Shown in pieces: positions 14,516-27,100 of a DNA stretch of 64,000 nt. Positions within the stretch are counted from its first letter, which is position 1, and each line of letters begins with the position of its first letter. The position numbers were made by a program, and so were the translations under genes. The stretch comes from Taenia hydatigena (taxonomy: Eukaryota; Platyhelminthes; Cestoda; Cyclophyllidea; Taeniidae), in contig JADWOT020001148.1 in assembly GCA_036345935.2 (NCBI GenBank), forward strand, positions 1 through 64,000, read 5' to 3'. The notes beneath the pieces are model-generated. The model did no database searches. It saw only the letters and a program-made list of their open reading frames with translations, and was not told the DNA's origin.

Positions 14516-14949
14516 TATTACAGACATGGCTTGCAATTTTAGTTTTTGACAATGTTGCAATGCACTGTAGGCACTCCTTTGTGCCAATATTTTACCTTAC
14601 ACGAGTTGTTAAGACTGAGTAATTTGGGGTGTATACTTTTAGAACATTTATATTTTAAGCTACTACGTAGTCTTGCTGGGACCAAATCTTTTGCTCTTTG
14701 TGAACAACTAGGTATCAAGTACATACATTCCTCTATAAAAGGTATTCACGCCTTCAGTATGCGCATGACATGCATTTCGATCAGTTGACAAAGCTTTGCT
14801 TGACTGCCTCTGCTTTACAACTGCGGTGGTTGTGTTGGCTTCACTAAAAGGGGAGATCAAATGGATTTCCAAATTCATTCAAGCAATAATAGAGGATATA
14901 AAGTGATGAGAAGTTGAAAAGGAAAGAGAAGGTGCAAGGATAAAGAAAA

Positions 14950-15393
14950 ATGGATGCAATCGGTGGAAATAAAAGGCTGCTCACACAAGGCTATAGTCAT
15001 TCCTCCTACAACAATGCCAAATCTGCCTTTCGCGAGGCCACTCCACCTGCTTCAATTCCTGTCTTTGCTAGACCTCGTTTCCTCACCTATCCAATGATAT
15101 CTCTATACTTATTCCCCCAAATCCTCCTGGTCCTCACTCTCGTTCTCATTCTTACGCCTCCCATTCCTCTTCTCTACTTACTTCTCTTCTTCTTTCGATT
15201 GTTTTGGTTGTTTTTCTTCAAATTCTCCTTTTCCTACCTTCTTAATGCATGTGAAACAATTTTAAGTTTCCTCAAGATGTCTACACTGAGATACTGCACC
15301 TGTCACTACTTGGCTAATTACATTCCTAAGTGTCACTTAGAAATGGCCTGGTATGATGGACTGAGATGGCCATCAAAGGTCTTGAATGTTTAA
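14950..15393 (+). CDS. Unverified 147-codon open frame with hydrophobic middle
   Basis: An ATG-started frame of 147 codons. Residues 1-45 are polar; residues about 48-100 are a run of Leu, Phe and Ile that could form two membrane spans; the C-terminal 40 residues contain several Cys. I do not recognise it. The hydrophobic part is translated from a CT-rich tract, and such tracts give Leu/Phe/Ser-rich peptides by chance, so this may be spurious. The bases before the ATG are purine-rich. No neighbouring exon could be linked to it. I list it because it is one of the longest ATG-started frames in the first 50 kb. Confidence 0.15.
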   Translation: MDAIGGNKRLLTQGYSHSSYNNAKSAFREATPPASIPVFARPRFLTYPMISLYLFPQILLVLTLVLILTPPIPLLYLLLFFFRLFWLFFFKFSFSYLLNACETILSFLKMSTLRYCTCHYLANYIPKCHLEMAWYDGLRWPSKVLNV

Positions 15394-17260
15394 TTTAGGG
15401 CTTTAAAATGTATGCTCAGCTATTTGCATATATGATAAGCAGAGTATCAACATCCAAATTTTTAAGCTTCTCTCCCATTTCAGGCAACTCTCAGCTAACT
15501 ATTAGCAGCATTCTCACCCACTCTTCCTGCTTAACTGGGCATGACCATTACATCATTCTATGTACCAGTCTCGCCATGTCTAATACCTCAAAAATCGCAA
15601 AAGAACCAGCAATACAGTCATCTTATGGAGTCCCTTGATGACGATTTCGAATTACGATTGAAAGGCTAGAATTCCACCCACTAAAAAGAGTTTACAATGT
15701 TCGAAAAGTTTACATAAATAAACTATGCTCAAGATGTCCTTAAGATCCAATCTCATGTGTGCGCAGCCCAACAATGGCTCAAAAATGTATCTTAGAGCAG
15801 GCTTTAAAGTTGTCGAAGAACATGACTTGAGAATTTCGAATAGCCGATACGCGACGACTACACTACTGGTGATCTTATCGGCATCTTGAAGGCGCAGAGG
15901 ACTTCAAGAGGTAGCAGTGCCGACACTGTGTCTTGCCTATTTGCGGTCGCATCGTTTCCGAATTCTGACAGGCAAAGAATGCGAAAAATGTTACAGAATG
16001 GAAAGAAAATGCAGAGCAAGGCGAAAGGAAGTTCAAATCAACTAAGAATCAGATTGACGCATTCACGTTTAAATGGAAAATGGTATTTCATCATTTATGA
16101 CTTCATTTATCCCACTCGCCATCCATGCATGAGATTTTGCCCTGGTTAATGGGTCTTGTCGATCGATCGCCTGCGTGGCGGCGTAACTTAGGTGCAACGA
16201 GGACAGAGTGTATGCACTTATCGATCCATCGATCGGCCAGCATCGATGAGTCAGCAAAGGGTCGCACGCTGAGAATGCAGCCTATGGAAATCTCAACCAC
16301 ACATCCACCAACACCTTCAGCTGTGACTTATCAACTATCACATGTAATCGTCATTTCCATTATCTTTCTGCCTCGACCTTCAACTCAGAGTAATAGGAGT
16401 GGGTGGTAGAGCGTGGTAGTCTTTTAAATGCTAGTAAAATTGCTTAGTAATAAGAAGACTTTAGCAAAAGCTATTTGATCGTAAAATATTTTTACGGCTA
16501 GCGGAGCGACACAAGGGGACAGTACATGCCGTTTTGGATTCTGCTCGAGTAAACTATCACATTAAATGACTCCGAATATGTCATTTATTGAAGAGGGTAA
16601 ACGCAGATAAAATTTTTGTTCTACTGTCTGCTGCCGGGGAAAACCCTCGCCAATTATTCGAAACCACGGCGGTAAAATCCATTCCTATTAAAGTTCTGTT
16701 TTACTATCAACACTTGGTGGGTTCTAAAGAAATTTAACTGTTAAGGTGAAATTGTTGAGATGTTGGTGAAGACAAGGAAGCGATGGACTGCAGATGCACG
16801 CGCCCATTTTATTTAAAATGTCGAATGTAGTTTTATGAGAGCAGATAATGACAACTGTTTAACATATTGCTATATTGTCAGGTTACGAAAAAGATTTCGA
16901 TTGCACGCTGCTTGTGGATTGAGCGCTCATTCTGAAGTGAGAGCAGTTAATTTGAAACGAGGGCGTACACATGTGGGCATTTTGTGAAGTGGTAACAGTA
17001 TCCATGGGATGTTCAAACCCATCCATAGCAGACCATAACTTGATGGAGAAAAATACAAAGCCAACAGATGTTGATGTGCCTATTTTAACGACCTTAAAAA
17101 AAGAATTTAGGGCATTTTGAAATGCAACATTTATACATTTGCGATCGATACCACTACTGCTCCTACTTGAAAATCAAATTCGACAAATTTGAGTAGGACA
17201 TACAGCAATAAGGGTAAAGTCTAAGTCTAAAGCAACGCCTTGGTCGAAAGGAGTGTCATG
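15394..17260. other. Non-coding stretch with a GATCGATC-rich patch
   Basis: No gene is recognised. At 16,158-16,250 there is a dense patch of overlapping ATCGAT/GATCGATC words (near 16,158, 16,218 and 16,241) inside a somewhat GC-richer segment. A 94-codon ATG-started frame covers this patch (16,125-16,409) but has no recognisable domain. Confidence 0.4.
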
Positions 17261-17261
17261 C

Positions 17262-18000
17262 ATTAGTGACGTAGTCCACTATTGCTATTGGTATTGAATG
17301 GTAACGGTTGTAGAAGGGTTGTGCACTCATACTACTCACGTTGGATTTTTCCCCTTCATGTACAGCCACGGCGTTAGTAGACGCATTAGATTGATGATCG
17401 CACTCAATTCACGGTATACAATGAAATTCACCCACTTACAAGATTCTCCCTGGCCTCTGGATAATTCTGTGGCCACCAAAATAAAATCCAACATTAATAA
17501 AGTTTAGCGTTGTAAATCGCCTACTTATGACAAAACGAACCCACACTGCCACCACTTTGGAGGCTGATAATGTGTGCCAAGTTTCCAAACTTGCCCATGG
17601 TTCAGTTCAACCAAATAATAGTGTTATGAAACCTAAAATCTTCGCTTTGTTGGTTGTGTGCATGTACCCTCAAAGAACGCAGAAAAGGCAGCACGGCCTT
17701 AAACACCTTGCCGTGCATTGAATAAACCCATGAAGGCTGCTGCTCAGTTTGGAGTTTGACTGTTTAGGTGGATGCTCTGCTAGTTAGTCATTTAGTATTT
17801 TAGCCGACAGCTCATTTAAACCTGACTAGCTGCAGGTAAAATCGGACACTGCAAATATGCGGCATATCTTACTGGTAATTATACGTAGAGAATATGAAAG
17901 CACAATAAAGTTGTCGACTATCGCGCTCTTAACTCTCACTTAAACCACTAATGCACATGCTCTCTTGATGATCTGATATTATAGTGGCAAGCTGGCATGT
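17262..18000 (+). repeat. Interspersed repeat family A, copy 1
   Basis: This stretch aligns by eye with 28,797-29,570 in the same orientation over about 700 bases. Shared blocks include cctctggataattctgtgg, a gaggctgayaatg block, the yytGccaccTTgcygtgc block and gtcgactatcgygctytyra. Short insertions and deletions separate the blocks. A 69-codon frame at its start and the matching frame in copy 2 read similarly (THLQDxPxPLDNSV), but neither extends. I do not know the element class; it lacks visible terminal repeats or a recognisable enzyme. Confidence 0.75.
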
Positions 18001-18985
18001 GGATTACGCAAGATTTCAATCAAGAACTACCTGCAGGTAGGTATAGGTGACTGCAAAGACCGCAGAACTTAAGCCAGATTTACTAATTTTAACGGCGCGT
18101 AATGCATTCACGTAACTTAACTACCAACTTCAATGTAATGAACGTTAGAAATAACTTAGTCATGCGACTTGCATTGTGGCTGCGCATTGTAACCACATGC
18201 ACTGACCTGCCGGTGTTCAGTGTATTAACTATCTTGGTGCATTTAGAAATGCCACTTTAATCCCTCATTGATTCCACAGTAACGTTGCAGAACAAGTCGA
18301 CAGAGCAGCTGGCTTAATTAGGTCTGTGCAGCATTAACTTAGGCTTGTAACAGCCCAACTCAACAAAACGACCCAGTGGTCTACATGGCTCCGATTGAGG
18401 TGTAACTACGATGAGGCGCTTTCTGCCCTTACAACCTTCAACATCGACTACTCAAAATAAACAAGATAAAGCCAGCAGTAGGCAAACATATGGAGCATCC
18501 TCTGGTAAAAATAATCTAAGATGACAAATCAATCTAGATTTGATTAAATCGTGCTTCGCTGAACCAAAAATTTGATTTAACAATTAATTTTACAATCCAA
18601 ACCCACTGAAGAACTACCATCTATTCAACTTGCAATCCTGTATGGAATAGCAGCTTCCCATAAGTGATGAGAGTTTAAATAATGCTTCTTCATTCATTTT
18701 TGTTTTTTTACTCAATAAACATTTCCTTAGTCCTCAAATAAAGAATTGTGGCGTCATTTCTTACTCCAAAGACTTACTATTCACGCAGATATTTACTGGA
18801 TTTAACACAATCTAAGTAGCGCGATTTACCCGGTAAGTTGCATTTAATTATTTCCTAGTCTGTCGACGGAGGTTTCATACCACAAATCAACCTTCATTTT
18901 GGAAATGCAATGGTTGTAGTGCGATGCGAAATTCGCAGAATTAGTAACATTTTCCCTTACTTCGTCCGAAATGCCTATTTTCGTC
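18001..18985. other. Nothing recognised
   Basis: No gene, RNA or repeat match could be supported in this stretch between repeat A copy 1 and repeat B copy 1. Confidence 0.45.
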
Positions 18986-18989
18986 TGCG

Positions 18990-19205
18990 CGAAGTGCTAA
19001 CTGAAGTGGTCTTGGTCTAGTGATCCTGCAGGCCACTAGCGGCTCTAATGCAAAAGATGCTTTGGACGAGAGCAAGGAGTCTGTAATGCGACCGCAAATA
19101 AACGCACACATGCATACAAGGGTCTTTTATTTTAAATAGGAATCCTCACAAGCGAATGGTAGACTTTTACAGACTGACTCGACACCTACACGGGTATGCT
19201 GCCAG
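18990..19205 (+). repeat. Interspersed repeat family B, copy 1
   Basis: This stretch aligns with 21,485-21,665. Shared blocks are gaagtgctaactgaagtggt (compare gaagtgctacctgaggtagt), agtgatcctgcaggc, the gatgctttggacgagagcaa block, gtcttttattttaaata, and aatggtagac. Copy 2 lacks about 25 bases present here after 'gtctgt'. Element class is unknown. Confidence 0.7.
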
Positions 19206-19572
19206 GGATATGAATTGCCCTTTTTGCTTCTGTGGCAGCACTATTATTCCAAGTAATGGTACACACTTATTTAGAGTTATTTCTTCCAGAATTGTTGTCC
19301 AGCAGGCATTTAAGATAAAGCCCTCAAGTAGAGTAATCATTACATTTCAAGAGTACTTTTATGTCTTGAGTCCGAACAGACATAAATTAACCATTTCTCG
19401 CAGTACTATTTATCATCCAGGGCACAAATATTCAAAGGTGAATTTCTCACGACGCTCTTACGTCGCGTCGCCTTTCGCAACTGTTCGTCCAGCTAGGACA
19501 GTGTTAAACGGTGCTTACAATGCTCGCACATTACTAAGGTTGTCTATCCGCACCAATTGTGCCACGCTTTAG
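19156..19572 (+). pseudogene. Open frame inside repeat B, possible RTE-like scrap
   Basis: An ATG-started frame of 138 codons begins in repeat B copy 1 and runs on. Near its end (about 19,500-19,570) it reads NGAYNARTLLRL. This resembles the start of the apurinic-type endonuclease domain of RTE-like non-LTR retrotransposons, where a NVRTL-type motif is usual. The match is short and nothing follows it: the frame stops after 138 codons and no later endonuclease motif is seen. Alternatively it is a chance frame. No function is claimed. Confidence 0.2.
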
Positions 19573-21484
19573 AATGTGTCACGAAATTCGCTCTCTTACG
19601 TATGCATTTATATGAATGCAAGTCTTTTGTCGATCAACCTTAGAAGAATCGCATTTGTTTAGGATTACATGCCACTAGCATCGTAAGCAACACCTGAGGT
19701 GTTTTAAATCAGGTGTTAAAGTTAACATTTGCCTTTCCGTATTCAGTCGTCCGCCTTCGACAACATCACACACTTTCCGATTTGGCGTGACTTTTTTGAA
19801 CACTCTAATTTGGAATAATGCAATGCTTATATTTCGAAACTTTGGTAGCGCGATAATGTCGTGACTGCCACAGTTCTCACGCTCTGCTGTTTTTGTGCGC
19901 CGTAATGTATCGTATTGTGGTGTGTACAGCTACTCTATGCAAATAAACGGTTATATTGTCACAAAATGTGACCTGTTATGCACACACAACCTCTAGTTCT
20001 ATTCAGTATTGTAAAATGCATTTGCTCTGGTTGTATGTTAGCTATAGACGATTATTGTTAAATGGATTCTTCCCTTTTGTTTGCCCATTAAACATATTGT
20101 TGTGATGCCCCAATCTTATGCAATCGTGTTCGCTGTTGCAAACGTAATCCTTCGTCCACTGCAAAACTCTCCACCCGCTTGCAGTAAAAAAAGGCCTTGA
20201 AGGTCACTACAAAATGGTATTTACATGCGTACAGCAGATGCAACGAAAAGAAACTCCAAATCCAAGATAAGAACTGTTAAGATGAGTTCAAGAGGAATCA
20301 GGTGCAGGTATTATGGTAAAATAAATAGGGTTAAACGAAACGTTATTTATGTAATGCCACTAAAATGTTAAACTTACGCAATCTGACAAAAGTTGCAGTT
20401 CCATCTTCTTCCTTTACCAGCTGTGGCTCAAAAGTCACTCCCGTATATAGTTTACATTTGTCCTTAAATGCCATTAAAATAAAACAAGCCTTGGTTTATC
20501 AAAAAGGAGCACTATACATTTTGCAGAAAAAAAATCAATCATGAGAAAAGTAGACATTTAAGAATGCCGTGCTTGCTTCCGGCCTAACTCAGTGGTTAAA
20601 AATAGATGCTGATGTCCAGATGTTTTAGTGAATAACAGAGTGTCATTTGTGTTAAGGATTCTAATCTGCATGCATTGCGAAGGCATACAAACAGGCTATT
20701 ACAAACGCTGACCACTAAAAGTTGCTTTCAGTAAACATAATTTTAATCTAAAGAGATTCATTTGGCTAGGTACTTTCAAAAGGAATCAACACTGATTGAT
20801 TTGGTGTGTCGAACTATCTGCAAGGTCGAATAAGGGTATAGAAATTTGCTAAAATCGAATAAACAGCAGTTTGCCACAAACAAGTTTTTAAATAAACTAA
20901 GTTAAAGTGCTTTGGACATTTAAAAAAATACACGAATTTATTTTGCTATACTGAATCCCTCTGGGTCGGTAAAGGTATGATCCTTTTACAATCCAAGCCG
21001 ATCGGCTTAACTTACCTCAGTCCCGACATGGACAGCAATGCTGCACGCATAATTACCACACGCTACCACGCATGACATCGCATCTAACGGAAGCACTCGT
21101 GGCCGTACTTTGGTATCGTAGGATTTATTAACTAGGACTTAGTAGTCATCACGGACGCCAGAAAGTAGGGCAGTGACCAAGGCAATCGATATTGGCCTCA
21201 TTTTCTAAATGAAAATTTCTCACTCGTGCCGTTTGCGTTCGTATTCCTTCGAATGGCTAAGCATGATTTCCATAAGTGGTCAGTCTGTAATTTTGATTGG
21301 TTCGCGAAGCCCACTTAAATATTCGCAGCCTCCGGAAAAGCCCTATGAGTAGAGGAAACGCAAAGCATGCAGAAAAGATCCGCACTGTCCATTATAGCCT
21401 TGACTTACAACAAATTTTCAGCCTTTCAACTTCCAAAGATGAAGTTAGGCCATTTTTGAATCGCATGTTTAGGAACCTACTCGA
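19573..21484. other. Nothing recognised
   Basis: No coding, RNA or repeat feature is supported here. Several A-rich and T-rich runs occur at 20,340-20,560 and 20,860-20,950. Confidence 0.45.
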
Positions 21485-21665
21485 AGTGCTACCTGAGGTA
21501 GTCTTGGCTTAGTGATCCTGCAGGCTACTAGCGACTCTAATTTAGAAGATGCTTTAGACGAGAGCAAGAGGTCTGTGGAGCGGTCTTTTATTTTAAATAC
21601 GAGCGCCCACACGCAAATGGTAGACATCTACACACTAAACTCGGCACCTTCACGAGTATGATGGA
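21485..21665 (+). repeat. Interspersed repeat family B, copy 2
   Basis: Second copy of the element at 18,990-19,205, same orientation, about 2.49 kb downstream. It keeps agtgatcctgcaggctacta, the gatgctttagacgagagcaa block and gtcttttattttaaatacga, with a deletion before the last block. Confidence 0.7.
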
Positions 21666-23635
21666 GCTGGAGTGAGTTGGTTAATCATGTTCAAATTGGA
21701 CACTGTTCAAAATCACTTTGGTAGCGTTAAGTGTCGCTGTATTTATCTAGGAGGAATCCAGATAGTTGTATAATCGGTATTAATATAAGTGAAAGCACAA
21801 TCGCACCAACCGACCTCTCTCTTCCCAGACGAATTATTAGCCCCATTCCATCTTGCTTAATTGGCAGTGATAGTCAAGATATTCAAGCCACAGTGCCTGT
21901 TGCGCAGCATATGCTGCATGTCTCACGAATAGTTAAAAACTAGCCACGAATTTTAGTTTTAACATCAGTGAAACGAAAATCTCAATTGTAAAAGTAAATG
22001 ATAAATTATAGAAGTTAGCGTCGCCTCATAGTTAAAATGCTTGCAATAAAAAGCAACGCAGTTCGCAAACAAGCATGATTTAGTACGAATCCATAGGCTG
22101 TTAATAATGCATGCATTAGACTATATGCAATCCACTTTTTAAATAAAGATGGAATGTGTCTGTGTCTCTGCCTAAATGGAATCAGTGTGCAGTAAAAGCA
22201 CTGCATTGGTGAGAGTAAATGCGGGATCCCGCGTTAAAGAGTAGGAAAGAGAGGCGTTCAAAAATTTACTACGAGAATCCTTATTTTTAATGTACGGCAG
22301 TATAAGCGTGTGCAATTGCTGCAAAACTTAGCAGAAGCCCACCATCACGAAATAAGTTAATTAAAGTCAACTATGTCGAGCTAAGTATTACTATTATAGC
22401 AAATATAGCAGTCTTACCGTTGTTGTAAAAGTATCTTTTTTCACTGCGACATATATTAAAATTCAAAATAATGCATCATATCAATGTCAATCAAAATAGA
22501 GCTAAGCTAGCATATCTACGGACAAACCACTTGAACACTTCGATTTCTGTAAACAGGTTTCATAGGCTCTCTTTGAGTAGCTGCATTCATATCCTTCTAG
22601 AAGTTCTTAATTTCGTCAAAGGATGAACGTTGAATAGGTCCTCAAATTTGGACGAAGTACTGGCTTGCGATGTAGTGTCGCTGGTGATCACGGCGACCAG
22701 TGACAAGTCAGGGGTGGTGCAGTAGCCGCCATTTCCGGAAATTATGTCAGATGAACACACAGCCCTCCTCACATGTTCATACACTCGATTTAAGTATTTG
22801 AAGGCGGATCATCGACGGCTGATAGTAAAAGTTTGTTGTGTGAGTTCCTTTTGCTATCAAGCGATTTCTCAATACAGCTTTTCTAGACTGCCCACTATGA
22901 GCAAGACTTCGAAATTTGCATCCGTATGGGTTCCATCACATATTCTGAACATCTGAACCGATCGCAGACAATAATGCTGTTTAAGAGTCGTCTTCATGTT
23001 TTGATGTTAGTTAAGCTGACGACAGCACACACCCTGCCATTGTTTAAGAATGCAGTATTTTGTAAAATGTAGTTGCGATGTACTAATACTTCATCTTACC
23101 GCGGCAGGAGTCAATTTATCGCATGGGTGTATAAGACCGTTTTCTAGAATACAAACTTGGTTTGCTGCTAAAACGTGTTAACGCATGATACAGAGCACAC
23201 AATCTCTCCACTGATGTTGAGGTTATTTACAATCGTAACCAAATAAAAGTTTGGAGCAACTGTTCCCATTGATGCTTGCTGGTCGGTTTGGGTGAAATTT
23301 GTTTAAATTTATCTGCCTGTTCTAAGCAATGATGCACGTTTCAATGAGCAATGCGGTAGGTGCAAGTCCCTTTTAAAGTTGTTATACTTTTCCTAAATGT
23401 TGCATTATGCTTAATGTGCAGTAGTTCTAGTTGAGCTGTAAACAGCAACGCTTTAAACATAAAAACGTCGTCAATTCCAAAATACAGCTTCATAATCCAT
23501 GCAAGTTAATGTTGCTGCATAATAAGTGCTCGTTTGTCACAAATCTAACAACGAGACATGCGTGCATTATTATTGTAATTTCAGCTTTTATTCCACATTC
23601 GTTCACAATTTGACGTTTTATTAGTTGGGGATTAT
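21666..23635. other. Nothing recognised
   Basis: I see only short open frames without recognisable domains, and no repeat match to the rest of the window. Confidence 0.45.
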
Positions 23636-23639
23636 CTGG

Positions 23640-24125
23640 CAAGGAGGTGGTAGATACCCACTGATCTCGACTCCAACTCGCCTCATCAAGGCAGAACTAC
23701 AATCTGCAGAGAAACAAGTAATCTCGCACTCGTACAAGAAAGTGTGCCCCCCTAGCGCCCATTCCACAGCCGCTACATCGCATTTTGGGCTCAAGAAAAT
23801 GCTGTTAACACAATAAAAAGACCATGACTTTGGTCATTCCTGGTAATCTGACTTAATGCCTTCGTGGCACAACCCAGCTTAACCGATTTTTATTGCCTAA
23901 GAAATAACTTGCCCATTCTAGTTGATAACAACCGCCAATCTTCAAAATTGATACAAATTATAACAAAAGGCGAATGTCATTGCCTTTAGATCAAAAAGTT
24001 AATGTTTGGGGTCCAACACGTTTGCAGATATGGATGTACGAATCGTAAAACCTCTATACCTAATACCCAAACAGATGTATTTTCTTTTTGTCCTTTAGGT
24101 CAAATTTAGGGACCAAAAATGGAAA
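23640..24125 (+). repeat. Interspersed repeat family C, copy 1
   Basis: This copy aligns with the reverse complement of 45,550-46,120 and, more weakly, with 48,510-49,170 and 49,560-50,150. Diagnostic blocks are ctgcagagaaacaagtaatc, agaaagtgtgc, attccacagccgctacatcg, and a nearly identical 38-base block beginning gtggcacaacccagctt (about 23,868-23,906). The 16-base palindrome found in the other copies is missing here, where the sequence passes straight to gataacaaccgcc. Class unknown. Confidence 0.75.
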
Positions 24126-27100
24126 CAAAGTAACTCACCTGTGGTAATGGAAGGAATTCCTCCTTTACAATTACCGCTCTTCAACTCCAAAGGCTCATCT
24201 GTCATACTTAGATCGATTAGCTCCACCAAAGAGCAGATGAAGGGCTGGAGTGAACACTAGACGAGTTGCTTGCCGATTGGCTGAATAGAGACAAACACGT
24301 GGGGTTCCTGTTTCAGCCGTCATCACATTCAAATGCAAATGTGTTTGAGCTGATCACAAGTCAAGTGCCTCCTTCATGCTATTATCCTAAGTAAGGGCAT
24401 TACTCAAATCATGACGTCAGGAAATCCCTTGCTATCAATAACGGTGGTGGTGAAATGACCACCCTGATGTTTTTGTCTCAGGGCATATGTGCAAATCTGC
24501 AGCAAACTTCTTACATCATTTTCGATGCAATGATACTGGTCACTCTCCCGTGTTTCTTTCTTAAAATAATGCAGGTAATTTAAAGGCTCATTGTAAAACC
24601 ATCATGTTTCATGAAGATGGAAATAGAACCGAAAGAAACAGAATTCTAACCTTGTGTAAAAAATTATATTACTAAGAACAATGCCATCCCACAGGAGATT
24701 AAGTACTTCTTGGTAAAGAATACGGTTTCTCATTGTGCAGTGAAGAATGGATGGTGGTCTGTGGCTGTTTAGCTGTCTGCATTAACTGAATGCTGACTTA
24801 CCTGCAATCATAAGTACCACCTTAAAGTCGTTGTGCACATAGAAAATCTCTTTGCGATTCGTCGATGTGTCCAGGCCAAACTGCTGTAACTTTACGCTAT
24901 TTTAAGATGCGGCACATGGCGCATTTACTCATGCGTTAAATATCATTAGTGTTTTTACAAAAGACTCCATTGTTCCCTACCTTCTTTCATTTATTTAGTA
25001 TGCTATCTAATTTATGCAATTGTTTTGGAGTTTATTGGATGTGTGCACCTTACATTTATACCCGGTTCGCACCGGACGAAATAGCTGGTCTACCAGCAGT
25101 GGTTAGTGCCTAATGCACCTATTAAACTCTTTATCAAACGTCTTATCCATCTTCAGTAACATTTTTGTTTCATAGGTGACAACCCAATTTGAAACGAGAT
25201 TAATATAAAAAGGTTGAACTCGCTGATCAGAACCTCTTTGGGGCCTGGATTTTGCTCTTACAAAGTGGTAAGAAGTGATTTTCTAATCATTTCTGAAGTT
25301 AGGGAAATGGATGGTCATCATTTACCAGACTAACCAGGATGCCATTAGGTGTTCTCCGTGATTAAGTAGCTCAAGTTCTATCTACTAAAAAGATTTCAAA
25401 TGTTATTAAATGCACCACAGCCACAGGGTAGGGCTAGTAATGAGCGCATATCGATGAACACTTGGCACCTAACCTTGACAGACTTATTATCCTTAAAGTG
25501 TGGCTACCAAAATAAACAAGCAATGCAGAGCAAGAAATAAAGCGCGAGACAATTTCTAGTATGCCCAACACAAGAGCAAGCCTATTTAGATACTAATGAA
25601 AACGAATTACGATTTGAAGAATTATGTTCGTCAATGCAGAAAAATCGACCGCAATTGGTCCTCTGATTGCCTAGTCAAGACAGAGGAGTATCAACTCGAG
25701 AGTTGCTTAAATTAATGAAGCCTGCGATAAAAAACACTGTGTATAGCAAACTTGCATATGGGCTGTCTTATAATATTTGATGCGAGTAAAAGAGGTAATT
25801 GTGTGCATAGACTTGAAAGAAAGTCGTAGACGGTGCCAGAGCTATGGAATAGAATAGAGCTTAAATGACCAAAGTGATGGAGGCAGACCCACCACTAGTA
25901 GTGGATATCATAGGATCCGAAACAGGTCTCCTCGTCGTGATCGCGAAGGTAGTTTTGGTCTGTTCATCAGCAACAGGTGCTTCTTTTCTCTCTATGCGAA
26001 GCACCGAATTTCTTCCGTGTTACCATTCAGCATACATGCACGTCAGCTAATTCAAAATTGTGCATGATGGGTAATTGGAGCTGCCTCATAAAGTACGCCA
26101 AATTTACTATGTGTAATCGACTTCTTGGCTGGGGACAGTAATAATCGACTCGAAGATTTAATTCCAAAGCCTCAGGTAGATACCGTTGAGGGCTATGTTC
26201 GAGTGGATTTAGTCACTTTCAAACAACAATTTAGCGTGCGATGAACCGAGTAGAAAAGACTCACCTTCATTCAACAGTGATGTAAATGCGCTCACTTTTT
26301 CTCTATCTCACTTAACATTTTTGGGTCCACGTAAGCCATCAGCTTGAATGAGTGCACTGACAGTAACAGAAATATTTTATCCCGATTTCAGGTCCATGAA
26401 CACAAGGTCTCGATTTTCGGTGATGAAGGAATTGCTGTGATACCTGTTGTCGGGATACCAACTGACAAACTAATCAGAAACGGGGCCTTGAGAACTAGGC
26501 GGCGGATCCCACGATTTTCGCATAACGACAGTATTGATGGCTAAGTATTGCACATTCTTAGGTGTACTGAGATCTACACAAAAGAAAAACCTTGGATTTG
26601 TCATTGCTACTAGGAGAGTGATGAGGCGCCACTTGCTTCGGCGTGCTTCCATGTGACACCAGGCAAATAGGGATGGAAATAAAGTGGTCAAGCATTAGAT
26701 GAATTACAAAGTGCAATGCCAAAAAATAGAAGTCAGCACGAATCGCCTTATGCACCAATGGGTCAGCTTACAGGCTAACGTTTGCAAAAAGTAGGAGCCC
26801 GTGTTACCAGCAAATCCGTTCTCTCCATCTCATGCTCCGCATCTCACAAATTTTATGAATCAAAATAATCAAATTTCATTCGGGTCCCGAAACTATCGAT
26901 ATGAGGCATAAAAGTAAGCTGCCGTTGCTAGTGTGAGTATACAGGAGGTGCTTACATAAATGACGGTTTTTCAACGTGAAGCTTATTATCGTCCACTTTA
27001 TAGCTTCATCGTAGATCTTTGGTCCAAAGAGAGAAAAGGGCACCTGTTCTAGTGGCTAGGCAGAGGATGCATAGATTAAAGCACCTACACGATAAGTACG

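Noticed and set aside
14079..14552. 157-codon minus-strand open frame
   Set aside because: It lies exactly over the duplicated repeat E, the plus strand is open too, and no domain is seen. Treated as a by-product of the repeat.
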